From Dentipellis sp. KUC8613 (lineage: Eukaryota; Basidiomycota; Agaricomycetes; Russulales; Hericiaceae), in contig NSJX01000001.1 in assembly GCA_002286715.1 (NCBI GenBank), forward strand, positions 745,835 through 809,834: 64,000 bases of DNA, given 5' to 3'. The notes below the pieces were generated by a model. It was not told where the DNA came from. It saw only the letters and a program-made list of their open reading frames with translations, and ran no database searches. Shown here in pieces: positions 24,368 through 37,674 of the stretch. The position numbers and the translations under genes were made by a program. Each line of letters starts with the position of its first letter. Position 1 is the first letter of the stretch.

Positions 24368-26192
24368 ATGCTCCTGTACCAATCTGCACCAGAGGCCGCG
24401 ACCAAGCTCCTTCAATTTGTTAATGCATCGCCTACACCATTTCATGCGATCTACAATGCTTCACTTCGCTTAGAAAAGGCGGGGTTCAAGAAGGTGATTT
24501 GAGTCCACCTGAAGCTCTCGCTCACGCTAGCGCTGAGCCCGCAACACCCCACACGATCAGCTTCGAGAGAAGGATAGCTGGGATTCCGAGCTTCAGGCCG
24601 GAGGCAAATATTATTACACCAGGTAGGTGCTACCGTCAGCCTTTGCGTGAGGACTATGAATGTGACGTCGCCTACAGAAATCAGAGCTCTCTGTTGGCAT
24701 TCACACTGCCGCAGAGATGGCAACCTGGAACTGGGCTCTCCATCGTTGCAACCCATGTCGATAGTCCCAACCTTCGAGTAAGGCTCACGCTAGTTTTTAA
24801 ATGCTTCTTTTTGCGATGTTACATCGTTAGGTCCGACCTATCTCCAAACGTGAGAAGTCTGGCTACCTTCAAGTTGGTGTCGAGACATATGGCGGAGGCA
24901 TCTGGCACTCCTGGTTTGATCGAGACCTCTCCTTAGCCGGAAGAGTTGTGATTGCGGACAAGAACTCTGGATTCACGTCGAAGCTCATCAAGATCGACAG
25001 ACCCCTTTTGCGGATCCCCACCCTTGCCATTCATTGTGAGGACGTCTTGCTCATCACGTTAGCTTGGTTAGCTTTAACTAATCTTGTGCGGTATAGTGGA
25101 CAGAGGCGCCAGCGATAACTTTAAGTTTAATCAAGAAACAGAGTTTGTGCCCATCCTTGGTCTTGTGGCTTCACAGTTGAATACAGCCGCCGGCGCTGGT
25201 GGCAATGCTACACCCCAGCACGCCAACTCGGCTTCGAGCATCCAAGCGAACCACCATTCTGCATTGTTATCCCTTCTGGCTGAAGAGCTTCAGGTGAAGG
25301 CTGACGAGATTCACGATTTCGAACTGTATGTGTAATTTCTCCGCCATCTCTCCTCGCCATACTTATGAACACATCCTTCGCATTCAGGCAACTCTTCGAT
25401 ACCCAGCCAGCTGTTCTTGGTGGCTTGGACCAAGAATTTATCTTCAGTCCTCGTATGGATAACCAGTTTTCATCGTATGTCCTCCTCGGCTCACGTGGAT
25501 TCTTGACTTAACCGAAATCATTGTCACTGTAGTTTCAGCGCTCTTGAGGCCCTTGCGGACGCCGCCTCATCTGCATCATATTCTGCCCGCGAGGGTAACG
25601 TGAACTGCATCGCCTTGTTCAACCACGAGGAAATTGGCAGCGTGTCTACCTCGGGGGCTGAATCTTCCCTCGTCCCATCGTTGATGCAACGCCTTTCGCC
25701 TTCTCCCGACCTTCTTGCGCAGTCGATCTCGAAATCCTTCCTGATCTCAGCAGACATGGGCCATGCAATCCATCCCAACTATACAAGCAAGCACGAAGAC
25801 AATCACACCCCGCGTATCAACGGTGGTGTTGTCATAAAGACCAACGCAAAGCAAAAATACGCCAGTGATGCCATCGGCTCCTTCATCGTAAAGAAACTGA
25901 TCGAGAAGAAGGGTGGCTCAGTGCAGGAATATGAAATTAGGAATGATATGTACGTTCGCATGTGTTTTCTTCTCCGATTCAAGCTTACCGTCCTCGTAGG
26001 GCGTGCGGAAGCACTGTGGGTCCTATGTTGTCGAAGATTGGCGTCCGCGTTGTCGACGTTGGGAACGCGATGCTCTCTATGCACTCTGTTCGGGAGACTG
26101 CCGGTTCACAAGACGTCCAACATGCGATCGACTTGTTCCAGTCGTTCTTCGAGAACTTCGCGGGCCTAGACGCTCAGTTGAACGTAGAATAG
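24368..26192 (+). CDS. APE4: Aspartyl aminopeptidase (M18 family)
   Basis: Metallopeptidase that removes N-terminal Asp or Glu; the yeast orthologue is cytosolic and delivered to the vacuole. Exon 1 is 24368-24493; its intron leads to LREKDSWDSELQAGGKYYYTR. Zinc-site and family motifs are in order: SIVATHVDSPNLR, GGGIWHSWFDRDLSLAGR, DRGASDNFKFNQETEFVPI, the catalytic FNHEEIGS, SADMGHAIHPNY and HTPRINGGVVIKTNAKQKY, then STVGPMLSKIGVRVVDVGN and MLSMHSVRE. Length near 480 residues matches the family. A low-complexity Ala/Asn insertion (AAGAGGNATPQHANSASS) sits mid-protein. Confidence 0.95.
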
Positions 26193-26379
26193 GCATGTAC
26201 TCATTCCATAGGAAGTGCTGCACCGAGTATGAAGGTCTTGAGCCTGGAATCTTAGCGCATGACCACGTCCGGCAGTCCAGGCATGCTCAGAGCAAACAGA
26301 AGAAGTAATGGGCGAGCATAGAATACTCGCAAACACTAGACAACATAAAATACACCGTGTACAAGTCTCGTAAACAGGT

Positions 26380-27652
26380 CTATCGCTTCGCCCGCTTTTT
26401 TTGTGATCCCTCTTCTTGCTCTTGAGCTTGAGAAGGCGTGCGAGGAGTGGAGGGCCCCGAGAGTAATGTTCGCTTTTTCGCTGTCCGTGAATAGTGCGAC
26501 AACACCCATTCCCGCTCAGCTTCGCTCTGCTCCATGGTTCCTTGCCGAATTTCATATGCTTTCAAAAATGTTAGACATGATACCTCACGCGCAGAAGCCA
26601 GAGACATACGCTTCATTTCGAATCTTGGTCCCACTTCTGCCAATTGAATTTCTTTGGGAGGGATTTTGACGAAGACATGGTGCCTGGAATTAGGAGTCAG
26701 CATATGTGGGTACGTGAAGCCGAGTTGTGTGACTTGCCGGAAGGAAATGAAATCATTCTCGGTAGAAAACGTCATGACACGCTTGCTGTCCTCTTTTGGT
26801 ACGGGAAAGAGATATTTTAGACAGTCGCGAATGCGCTGTCCGAGTTTTGAGGTGAAATTTTCGAAGATGAGATGGGGGTATTGTTCGGATACTGTCGAGG
26901 ATTGATATGACGCAATGTCATGTCGGAGGTTTACATTGTGAAGAGTAAGGTATAATGTGGGACCATGGGGGAAGTGGGAGATGATCATAGCGTCTGGTGT
27001 TTCGAGAATGTCAGGTAGGAACACAGGAAGTTGCGATACGACGCACCTGGTGTACCGCGGTGCTCATGCAACACAATGAGATCCGTTATGTCGTTTGCCC
27101 TGCACGCCTCCGCCAGCTCCTTTACAACGTAGTTTCCGCGATTGAGTCGGTGCGAATTCGGGAAAACGAGGCGCATTTCCTGCAGCAGCACGCGTCAGTC
27201 CGTCTCGGTGCAATAGCGCGTCTATGCGAACCTTGGCGAATTGGAGAAGTTTAGAGCTTGGATCTCGCGACGTCGTGATTACAATCTTCGGGTCAGATAT
27301 TCCTGCTCTTGAGTATTCATTGTCAACGTGAGTTGTGGGATCTAACGGGACCTTGTGAGTATCATCAAGTAATCTTAGCGTGCTTCGGCAAGAAACACAC
27401 CTGTTTGAGCCTCGTCAAACGCAAGATCTGTTGCTAGATCATTTGCATCTTTCCTCAATTCCGTGGGCAGCGCTTTTCCGGTGGCAAGAGCATTCTTCAG
27501 TTGTTGCTTGCGCTCATATGTTTGGCGTTCTTGAGCCTCGAGAGACTTGGCGTAAACATACTGGCGACGTTCGCGGATTTGCCTGCGAAGCTGTGCCATC
27601 ATGTCAGTTGTCGCTGCGGTGCTATCACATGCAGAGAATGCATCTTTACCAT
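26380..27652 (-). CDS. IMP4: U3 snoRNP protein Imp4 (Brix domain)
   Basis: Nucleolar small-subunit processome protein that helps pair U3 snoRNA with pre-rRNA. I place the start at 27652: ATG alone forms the first coding exon, followed by a 59-nt intron (27591-27649), so the protein begins [21 protein letters not shown], matching the MLRRQ start of the family. An alternative unspliced start is 27602 (MMAQLRRQ). Then come [20 protein letters not shown], the Brix block [56 protein letters not shown] and [18 protein letters not shown], and a basic tail ending KKRAKR. Length and order fit the family. Confidence 0.93.
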
Positions 27653-28005
27653 GGTCGGTTGGCTCGACGGGTACGCTGACGCTGAGAATAAGTTATTGAA
27701 GAGAACAAAAGTGGTAAGGCGGTTTGCAAAAGCCTATAATTAGGGTTAAGGTCACCCTTGCAGCCTCGCTTGACCGACTCTCTATGGTTTTCCTTCAAAT
27801 GGATGTCGTTGATTCCGAGTTCAGGTAAGCGAGCATAGCGATAATAATAAATTGAGCAGGGATTATGTAGCGTAAACAACAAAGCATTACGAGGGGGACA
27901 GAGTATGCAGGGATACGTGACATATGTAGAGGAACTAGTAAGGGTCTAAGATCAGTCAGCGATGATATAAAAGTACAGAAGGAAATTTGCTAAGGATACA
28001 GTGAA
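27653..28005. other. IMP4 5' region and RNR paralogue 3' region
   Basis: About 350 AT-richer bases between two minus-strand genes. The IMP4 promoter is expected next to 27652. No further gene is seen. Confidence 0.4.
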
Positions 28006-29317
28006 TTAGAAGTATTCGTTTGTCGTGCTGCGATGCATGTCGTCAAGAAGAAGTAACGGATGACGGGGGACCACTCACAATACTCGGTTGTCTATTTCAC
28101 GGATAGGCGAAACACCTGCTTTGGCGTACTCGGAAACACGTTTCTCAAAGAAATTCGCCTTTCCTTGCAGAGAGATCATATCCATGAAGTCGAAAGGATT
28201 CGTTGAATGATAAAGCTTTGGATTGCCGAGAGAGACCAAGAGGCGATCTGCGACGAACTCGATATATTGCCGCATAAGAGCGGCATTTATCCCTATGAGA
28301 CCCACGGGTAATGAATCTAGTATTTTCAATCAGCCACAGGCTTCGAAACATGCCAGACGAGAACATTACCTGTAAGAAAGTCCTGCTCTATTTCCACAGC
28401 CTCCTTGATTATGTCTCGGATAACGTCCGGATGAGGCCTTCGCCGAAGATGGGTCAACAGCAGGCAGGCAAAATCAGTGTGCATGCCCTCGTCTCGACTT
28501 ATGAGTTCGTTCGAAAAGGTGAGGCCAGGCATTAGACCGCGCTTCTTCAGCCAAAATATGGCAGCAAATGAGCCGGAGAAGAATATGCCTTCTACAGCTG
28601 CAAACGCGACTAGTCGTTCCCCGAATGTGGACCTATGATCGGATATCCAACGCAGAGCCCACTCTGCCTTTTGCTTAACGGAAGGGATGGTCTCGATAGC
28701 GTTGAAAAGAAAAAGCCTTTCTTGAGGGTCTGAGACATATGTGTCAATCAGTAGCGAGTACGTTTCGGAATGCACGTTTTCTATCATGATCTGAAATCCG
28801 TAGAAACACCGGGCTTCGGCAGCTTGAACCTCATTTGAAAACCGCTCGACAAGATTCTCGTTGACAATGCCATCCGAGGCGGCAAAGAATGCCAACACGT
28901 GGGATATGAAATGGCGTTCCTGATCGTTCAGCCGGAATTGCCAGTCGTGCAGGTCGTTTGACAGGGTAATCTCTTCGGTCGTCCAGAAGGATGCTTGAGC
29001 GTTCTTGTACATGCGCCAGATCTACGTCCTTGTTGAGCCTAAGCACGTATGGACAATGAACTAATCCACTTGCTTCATGATATTGTATTGGAAAGAGCGT
29101 GAAGCGATGTCTGGACTCTTTCAGCAATGGCTCCAGGTCTGTCCAGGTCTGAACCGGTCAGCTGTGAACTACGGTGAATGGTGATAGCAGGGAGGATCTC
29201 ACGTTCTGGTAAATCAATGTCTCCAACAAACCGGTGTTCGTGGTCGATGACGCGGTCTGTGGCATCCGCGAAGCCACCTGGCACTTTCGAAGCCGGAACG
29301 GCTTGTGGCTTTTCCAT
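28006..29317 (-). CDS. Divergent ribonucleotide reductase small-subunit paralogue (R2-like)
   Basis: Class I R2 fold, expected cytosolic. Exons 29203-29317, 29074-29138, 28370-29021, 28079-28316 and 28006-28027 give 363 residues. Most metal-site motifs are kept: [12 protein letters not shown] (Glu, His and the radical Tyr), [17 protein letters not shown] and [10 protein letters not shown]. The first iron ligand is lost: the normal EE-x-D-LS-x-D motif reads EEITLSND, Thr for Asp. The C-terminal R1-binding tail is FTTNEYF rather than the FTVDEDF of the neighbour. The N-terminus is shorter than in the neighbour. Exon lengths 65, 652 and 22 nt equal those of the neighbour, showing duplication with intron retention. 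The intron 29022-29073 has a GC donor (GAA|GCAAGT). Confidence 0.92.
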
Positions 29318-29721
29318 CTTGCAGCTGGAAAAATTTTGAGATCGCACTATCTTCACACATGAGTATGGTGAGACTCACGTATCAAGTATAACAAGAAGAT
29401 GAGTCAGGTCATGTAGAGACAACTGGGTGACCTAGACATGGAGGTGTTATGTACTCACGCGAGTCAGCGGTGCGGCTACCGTTTGCTGCGGACGCGGATC
29501 CGGTCGTCTAAGATGTCCTAAAAAGGAAATGTGGACACACGTCGCGCTCAGCGCGTCAACAGACTACAACAACGCGCTCGCGTCGGTGTTGAAGTTTGCA
29601 AACACTCGTAACGTTCTTAAGACTCCGTCTGTTCACCCGACTCTCTTCACTTTCAACCCCCATCTGCCCCACCAGGCTCGCCTATCATCTGGCATATATC
29701 CCCAACTTTCTATACTCTGAA
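29318..29721. promoter_or_regulatory. Bidirectional promoter of the two RNR small-subunit genes
   Basis: 404 bases between divergent start codons. Between 29456 and 29585 there are five ACGCG cores on either strand (ACGCGA, ACGCGG, ACGCGC and two on the minus strand), close to but never exactly the ACGCGT MCB box used by MBF at S-phase genes. Some may also serve stress induction. Binding is inference. Confidence 0.5.
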
Positions 29722-31223
29722 ATGGCATCCACCCTCCGCGCTACCACGCCTGACCGCCGTGCGTCTCCCGAACCTACCCCTAGCAAAAAGGTGTGTATAC
29801 TCTCGGAGGGCCATATCGTTTACAGTGACGCTCACATATACATCATAGGCCGCGGCGGCGATTGAGGCATTCACCCTCGATTCCCCTTCGAAATCCAAGA
29901 AGATTGCTGCACCTGTGTTCGACGATGCGAAGCGATCGCATTCGCCCGAATCTGAAGAGCAAGAGCCTGAAGTCGAAGACTTCCGTAAACGATTTGTCGG
30001 CGATGTGAATCTACCTGAAGGTGATCTCGCTTCTGAAGGTTGCGCTGGCCATGCGAGCTCATCGTCACTCAGATCAAGAGCCTCTGTTGCTTGAATCGAA
30101 GCGCCGATTTGTTCTGTTCCCTATCCAATACCACGAGGTGACTTGCTTGTTGGAGTCATAATAGCTGTTTACTGATCGCCGATCCACACTAGATCTGGCA
30201 GATGTACAAGAAGGCAGAAGCCTCCTTCTGGACCGCCGAGGAAATGGACCTTTCGAAGGATCTTCACGACTGGAATGAACGTCTCAACGACAATGAGCGC
30301 CATTTTATCTCTCATGTTCTGGCATTCTTCGCTGCATCCGATGGCATCGTCAACGAGAATCTTGTTGAGCGGTTCTCCAACGAGGTCCAAGCTGCCGAAG
30401 CGCGATGCTTCTACGGGTTCCAGATTATGATGGAGAACATCCACTCCGAGACTTACTCTCTCCTCATCGACACCTATATCAAGGATCCTCGTCAGCGGGA
30501 GTATCTATTTGACGCCGTGGAAACCATTCCTTGTGTGAAGAAGAAGGCTGACTGGGCCCTGCGCTGGATCTCCGACCGCCGCTCAGTCTTCGGTGAACGA
30601 CTGGTTGCCTTTGCTGCTGTCGAGGGGATCTTCTTTTCTGGATCCTTTGCGTCGATCTTCTGGTTGAAGAAGCGTGGTCTTATGCCCGGCCTCACCTTCT
30701 CCAACGAGTTGATTAGTCGTGACGAGGGTATGCACACCGACTTTGCGTGCTTGCTCTTCAGCCACCTGAAGAAGCGGCCTCACCCTGACACTGTCCGCCA
30801 CATCATTGTCGAGGCTGTCGTCATCGAGCAAGAGTTCCTCTCCGGTAAGTCCTTCCTCATGCTTGGTTGAATCAGTGCTCATCCTTCCGAAGATGCTTTG
30901 CCCGTATCGCTCATCGGCATGAACGCCAAGCTGATGTGCCAGTACATCGAGTTCGTGGCCGACCGCCTTCTTGTTGCTCTTGGCTGCGAGAAGCATTACA
31001 ACTCGTCCAACCCCTTCGACTTCATGGACATGATCTCGTTACAAGGGAAGACCAACTTCTTCGAGAAGCGTGTGTCCGACTACTCCAAGGCTGGTGTTAA
31101 CACCACCTCCGAGCCAGGAGCCGCTCCTTCGAACGTGAAGGTCTTGTAAGTCTTCGACGCTTTATTAGCTGTTCCTTCCAGTGCTGACACGATATTTGCA
31201 GCACCGTCGACGAAGATTTCTAG
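29722..31223 (+). CDS. RNR2: Ribonucleotide-diphosphate reductase small subunit (R2)
   Basis: Supplies the tyrosyl radical and di-iron centre for making dNTPs. Exons 29722-29790, 29849-30020, 30073-30137, 30193-30844, 30893-31145 and 31202-31223 give 410 residues. A Ser/Pro-rich N-terminus ([20 protein letters not shown]) is followed by [18 protein letters not shown]. All ligands are present: EEMDLSKD (Asp), [12 protein letters not shown] (Glu, His, radical Tyr), [17 protein letters not shown] (Glu) and [14 protein letters not shown] (Glu, His). The C-terminal tail FTVDEDF is the usual R1-docking peptide. This is the canonical, active copy and pairs head to head with the divergent paralogue. 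Confidence 0.97.
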
Positions 31224-31544
31224 ATGCACACGGTGATACCATGTAATTGTACCGTTTTGAGCATTGTACTGTCCACCTACTCGCTACCTCTCATTATATC
31301 CATGCTACTATCGCTGTGTCCTTTAGATTACATATTTATCGTACTGTATCATTGTCCCCAACTTGACGATATTATTCTTATGATCAATCACTGCGAAAAC
31401 TCCTGAAAAGCATCATGAAGCATTAAATGGACACTGTGGCAGGAGATACTAGGGTGATACCGGTGCAACTGAGCGCACGGACTTTTGAGAATATTCCCCG
31501 ATTCGCTCGATGATGGATCGTATTCGAAGAATGTCTGAACACCG
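31224..31544. other. Convergent 3' region
   Basis: About 320 AT-rich bases between the RNR2 and VMA21 stop codons, consistent with two 3' UTRs. No coding evidence. Confidence 0.4.
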
Positions 31545-31948
31545 TTACTTTTTCTTCTTCGATTCCTGTACAGCATTGGTATTCGCTGCCATGTCTTTCT
31601 GATCTTGCCTGTCTTCCATGAGGGACAAGACGATGTAACTGACGAGAACGAGGTTTGCTGCAACTATAGCAGTAATAGCAGAGTAGATGGAGTTACCTGG
31701 GACGCGATCTCAGTAGGCAATCTTGAAGAGCAACGAAGTGAACGCACCGTTCCATAGATACTTCTCGCTGACGAAGTACGAGCCCAGGGGAAGAATACCG
31801 AGGGAGAGGCTGAAGATGATGAGCTTAATCAAGACGCCCCTGCAATTCATTTTCACTGTTCGTAAGATGCATGTATTCATTGGCGGAATGGAAAGTACCC
31901 TTGGTAAGCTTGGTCTGTCGTTTTCGCGACAACCGTTTGGGCACTCAT
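31545..31948 (-). CDS. VMA21: V-ATPase assembly factor Vma21
   Basis: ER membrane chaperone for the Vo sector of the vacuolar ATPase. Exons 31899-31948, 31748-31839 and 31545-31696 give 97 residues: MSAQTVVAKTTDQAYQ, then helix 1 GVLIKLIIFSLSLGILPLGS, the loop YFVSEKYLWNGNSIYS, helix 2 AITAIVAANLVLVSYIVLSL, and MEDRQDQKDMAANTNAV. The C-terminus SKKKK supplies the dilysine ER-retrieval signal typical of the family. Length and the two-helix layout fit. The N-terminal exon is the least certain part. Confidence 0.88.
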
Positions 31949-32250
31949 TGACGCCCGACTCAAAGAATGACTGCTTCGGACGCGCTTGTCTGGACGACGT
32001 TCCTCGACGCTGGTCGGCCTGTGTAGTATGGTTTCCGAAGCACGTATTGAAGAGGTGGGAGGGTTCCGGAAGCACGAAGAGACTCACGGTATGAAAGAAG
32101 GGGCACTCCGAACGGCGGTCACTAGTCCATACCTTTACGTTACAAACCTTCACACGGGTGTAGCTATGAAGCTGCGTCATGCTAGCGCTAGTATCACGCC
32201 CGAGCTATACTGAAGCTCTGCACTAGCTTCCTTCGCGTCCAAACGGATCA
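31949..32250. promoter_or_regulatory. Divergent region, VMA21 / thioesterase
   Basis: About 300 bases between the two divergent starts. It likely holds both promoters. No clear element is identified. Confidence 0.35.
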
Positions 32251-32868
32251 ATGTCTGTAGGTGCAGTACCCTTGTGTCGAGCAAATTGAGACATGATTTC
32301 TCCTTGCCCTCACAGCAAACCCTGTCTACGACGCAAGCTCGGGACCGCAGACGAACAGATTATCGGTACTTCCTGACGTACCAAACACGCTGGTGAGTCG
32401 ACAGCGCCTCTCATTGAAGTACGTCTCATAGCTGTGTATGTTCTCACTAGGAGCGATAATGACCAATATTCGCATGTCAATAACTCAGTCTATTACCATT
32501 TCTTTGACTCGATCGTCAACCAATACCTCATCACCAACTGCAACCTGTCCCCGCAGACATCGCCATTAATCGGCCTTGTGGTTTCATCGTGGAGCCTGTT
32601 CTTTTCGCCTGTGTCCTTTCCAGATAATTTGGAGTTAGCTCTGCGCATCAACAAGCTCGGAAATAGTTCCGTGACGTATGAAGTTGGTGTGTTTCGGGGA
32701 GACTCGCAGGAGCCTTCAGCGGTGGGAGGTTACACACACGTCTTCGTGGAGCGTGAGAGCAGGAAAAGCGCACCATTGGATGAGACCATGAGAAAAGGTC
32801 TGGAGTACCTGCTCGCAGTAACGTCCGATGACGGAGCCAGCAGCCGTAACCTTAATTCCAAGCTGTAG
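32251..32868 (+). CDS. 4HBT-family acyl-CoA thioesterase (hot-dog fold)
   Basis: Probable acyl-CoA thioester hydrolase. A 6-nt first coding exon (32251-32256, ATGTCT) is joined to 32316-32392 and 32451-32868, giving 166 residues. The motif RRTDYRYFLTYQTRWSDNDQ followed by YSHVNNSVYYHFFDSIVNQY is the YbgC/FcbC-type signature with the catalytic Asp of RWSDND. Then LIGLVVSSWSLFFSPVSFPD and LRINKLGNSSVTYEVGVF give the beta-sheet core, and AVGGYTHVFVERESRK is typical. No targeting signal is seen. The substrate is unknown. Confidence 0.85.
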
Positions 32869-33337
32869 CCCAAACACACCACTTACAGTACTTGGACCGC
32901 CCCTATACCAGGCATACTTCGAAACTCGAGTTCATCTTTAACGCGTGCTTGAAGTAATAGGCTTATGCTGTTGTGTCTAAATTGATGTGCATATCAATGT
33001 GTCTGGCATCAAATGTGCAAAAGAGGGTGTGCTTGCTACTACATATGTAGGACGTCCCTGGAGCGCCGCGCCGCACGTTCAACACGACCCACCACTGCTC
33101 TACATAGCTTACTGACCAGCAAGACAACAAGTAGTGTGCACTCCCGTAACCACAGTCCCACCGCACAACGTATACTAGTCATCTCTCGGGGGTTTCAAGA
33201 GCTGGCCGTTGCCACGTAGGAGCCACGCTTCCACTCCGCCCCTTGTTCGGCGTTGCATAGGTTTGTCCAATCCCGACCGTGATCCCCCCTTTGTACCGAT
33301 CTGCAGTCGTATTGTGCAGGCCACATCTGAAGACGAT
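32869..33337. promoter_or_regulatory. Intergenic, thioesterase 3' / ALG8 5' region
   Basis: About 470 bases between tandem plus-strand genes. It should contain the ALG8 promoter. The ALG8 frame is open upstream to 33209, so part may be 5' leader. Confidence 0.35.
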
Positions 33338-35548
<2,211 letters not shown>

Positions 35549-35704
35549 TGGGCTGATCGAATTTGTTTCCTACCTAACAGCGTGGTGTGACTCCAATCCT
35601 TCTTGCTCATATTGCTTGTCAGGTTAATGATATATGCTACGCAGGCTAGATATGCGAACAGACTACATAGAGCTACAGTATGATGTTCAGGTCTCGATGA
35701 CCCC

Positions 35705-37385
35705 TTACTTCTTCGATATGTGTACAACTAGGGAGCTGGTGAGAGTGTTGCTTCGTATGAGATATCTATTTGACGTACCATCCTCGTCTTCCAAGGTATG
35801 ATCCAAGCCGACCTTTTGTCCTCTTGAATGCTTAGCGCTGGCGCCCCAGACAACAGCACTGACAAAATAGTTAGGCCGCAGACATTTCAATACTATGTAC
35901 TACTTACTATTTCATCTGCTTCGCGATTTCCTTGTGAATTGAATTGCAGAAATCTTCGACTGTGCTCTTCCCCCGCCTCAAAACGACCGGTTGTGTATAA
36001 TCTGGCGCCGCGCCTCGTGGTTTTGTGTAGACACGCACGAGGTCGAGAGCTTCCCACATCTTCTCGATCAGTTCATCGACATTGAGCCATTCTCCGGATG
36101 AGATTGGGACGCTATGAGGAATTTTGTAGAGGAGGTCGAGTTCTTCGATAGAGATGGCATCAATCTTTTGGAGCCAGTTCAGGTCAGTCGATCTCTGCTT
36201 CAGATAAATCAACGCACCTTGTTCAATACCTAGACAAGATGATGTCAGCCTCGGAAAGTCGCTGAACAATTTTCGACTCACATATATAGCCGGAATGTAT
36301 ACTCTATTGCCCTCGATCACGTCCACGAGGTCATCGGCTGTCGCATTCGGCTGTCGAATGGCAATGTCGGCATTGTTGAGTTTGTATTCACTGCAGATAG
36401 CCTTGATCTCATCATGGTCGATGTTTGTTAGTGGGACGGTGTTGGTGATAGCAATTCCACCCTTCTCCTTCCTTCGGACGAGGATAGCTGGAGGCTTCTT
36501 GTTTAGCCGGATACCAAATCCTTCTAATTCTCCTTCGATGATTTTCTTGTCGCCCAGGGGCTTCAGAACGTCCAGCACGATGAAAATGAGATTGCACGTG
36601 CGTGCAACTGCATAGCTGCGTCAGGCAATATTTCAAGAACGGGGATAAGATCGTCATACCGGCAATGACTGAAAAAGTGATTAGCACAGGGTAAACTAAC
36701 AAAGAAGTAATGATATACCTTGTCGACCTCTTCCGCGACCGTCGTTTGCTCCCTCAATGATACCAGCTACAAGCCAACTTCAGTGAAATGACCAACAGTG
36801 AGACGGTGAGTAAGAACGGACGCAAGTCAAGGATCTGTATAGGTGCACCGTGCACCTTGACTGTCCCCGGAACAGTCGTAAGGGTGGTGAAATCAATCGC
36901 AGAGACTTCCGAATGCGTTCCGGTTAGCTTGGACATTAGAGTTGACTGCAACGCCGTGAGCTCCGACAAATTGAGGGGACTGGAACACTCGCACCTTTCC
37001 GACGGATGGAAACCCTACGAACCCGACAGACGCTATACCTGTTCTTGCTACATCGAAGCCAAGACCCCCACCTCCGCCTCCACCTCCGGAGGGCGAGATG
37101 AGCTCTCGCCGAAGCTTGGCGAGCTTGGCCTTGAGCTGCCCAAGATGGTAGCTCGTGGCCTTATTCTTTTGGGCTGTACATCAGGGCCGTCAGTGGGTGG
37201 TTGGCAGCGAACGCGCCGTGCACATACTCCTGGCCTGCAGTTGGTGAGCACAACATGATCACGGCACCAGAAGGGCATCAGAAGGCCGTACCATCTCATC
37301 TTCGATTTCCTTCGTGTGGAATTGAGTTAGAAATGGCGAGAAACGCTGAAGACGAACACACCTTTATTTTCTGTACGGTCGTCAT
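35705..37385 (-). CDS. RBG1: DRG1/Rbg1 developmentally regulated GTPase
   Basis: Cytosolic OBG-HflX GTPase that binds ribosomes and supports translation of difficult sequences. Twelve exons (37362-37385, 37292-37309, 37228-37234, 36995-37173, 36822-36945, 36719-36766, 36660-36668, 36282-36607, 36218-36229, 35908-36164, 35779-35858, 35705-35727) give 368 residues, the family length. Order: [20 protein letters not shown], a poly-Gly hinge, G1 FPSVGKST, G3 [33 protein letters not shown], the G4 motif IYVLNKID, and a C-terminal TGS domain ([34 protein letters not shown]). Five internal or early exons are only 24, 18, 7, 9 and 12 nt. The G4 NKID is split between exons. Confidence 0.95.
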
Positions 37386-37674
37386 TGTTGTGGGTGTGTG
37401 CAGAAGGATGGAGATACTCCAAAAGGAAACACGCCGAACCGCCACTGGCGGCTAGCAACTTGCAACCGACCTTCACCACGGTGACCGTCCCTGGTCGTGC
37501 CTCTCTCTTCTCCAACTCACTCGCCTTTCCTTTCACCACCGTTCACTGCCTCGTCGTCTCTCGCATGCGACTGGCTGGCCAGAACGCAGGATCAAGCGCA
37601 CCACTACTGTCGACCGACACCTGCATTCTTTAAACACAACACTGCCCTTCGTCGACCATTGACCTGCCTTCAAT
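37386..37674. promoter_or_regulatory. Bidirectional promoter, RBG1 / KCH1
   Basis: 289 bases between divergent starts, with pyrimidine-rich tracts next to KCH1. No specific factor site is assigned. Confidence 0.35.
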
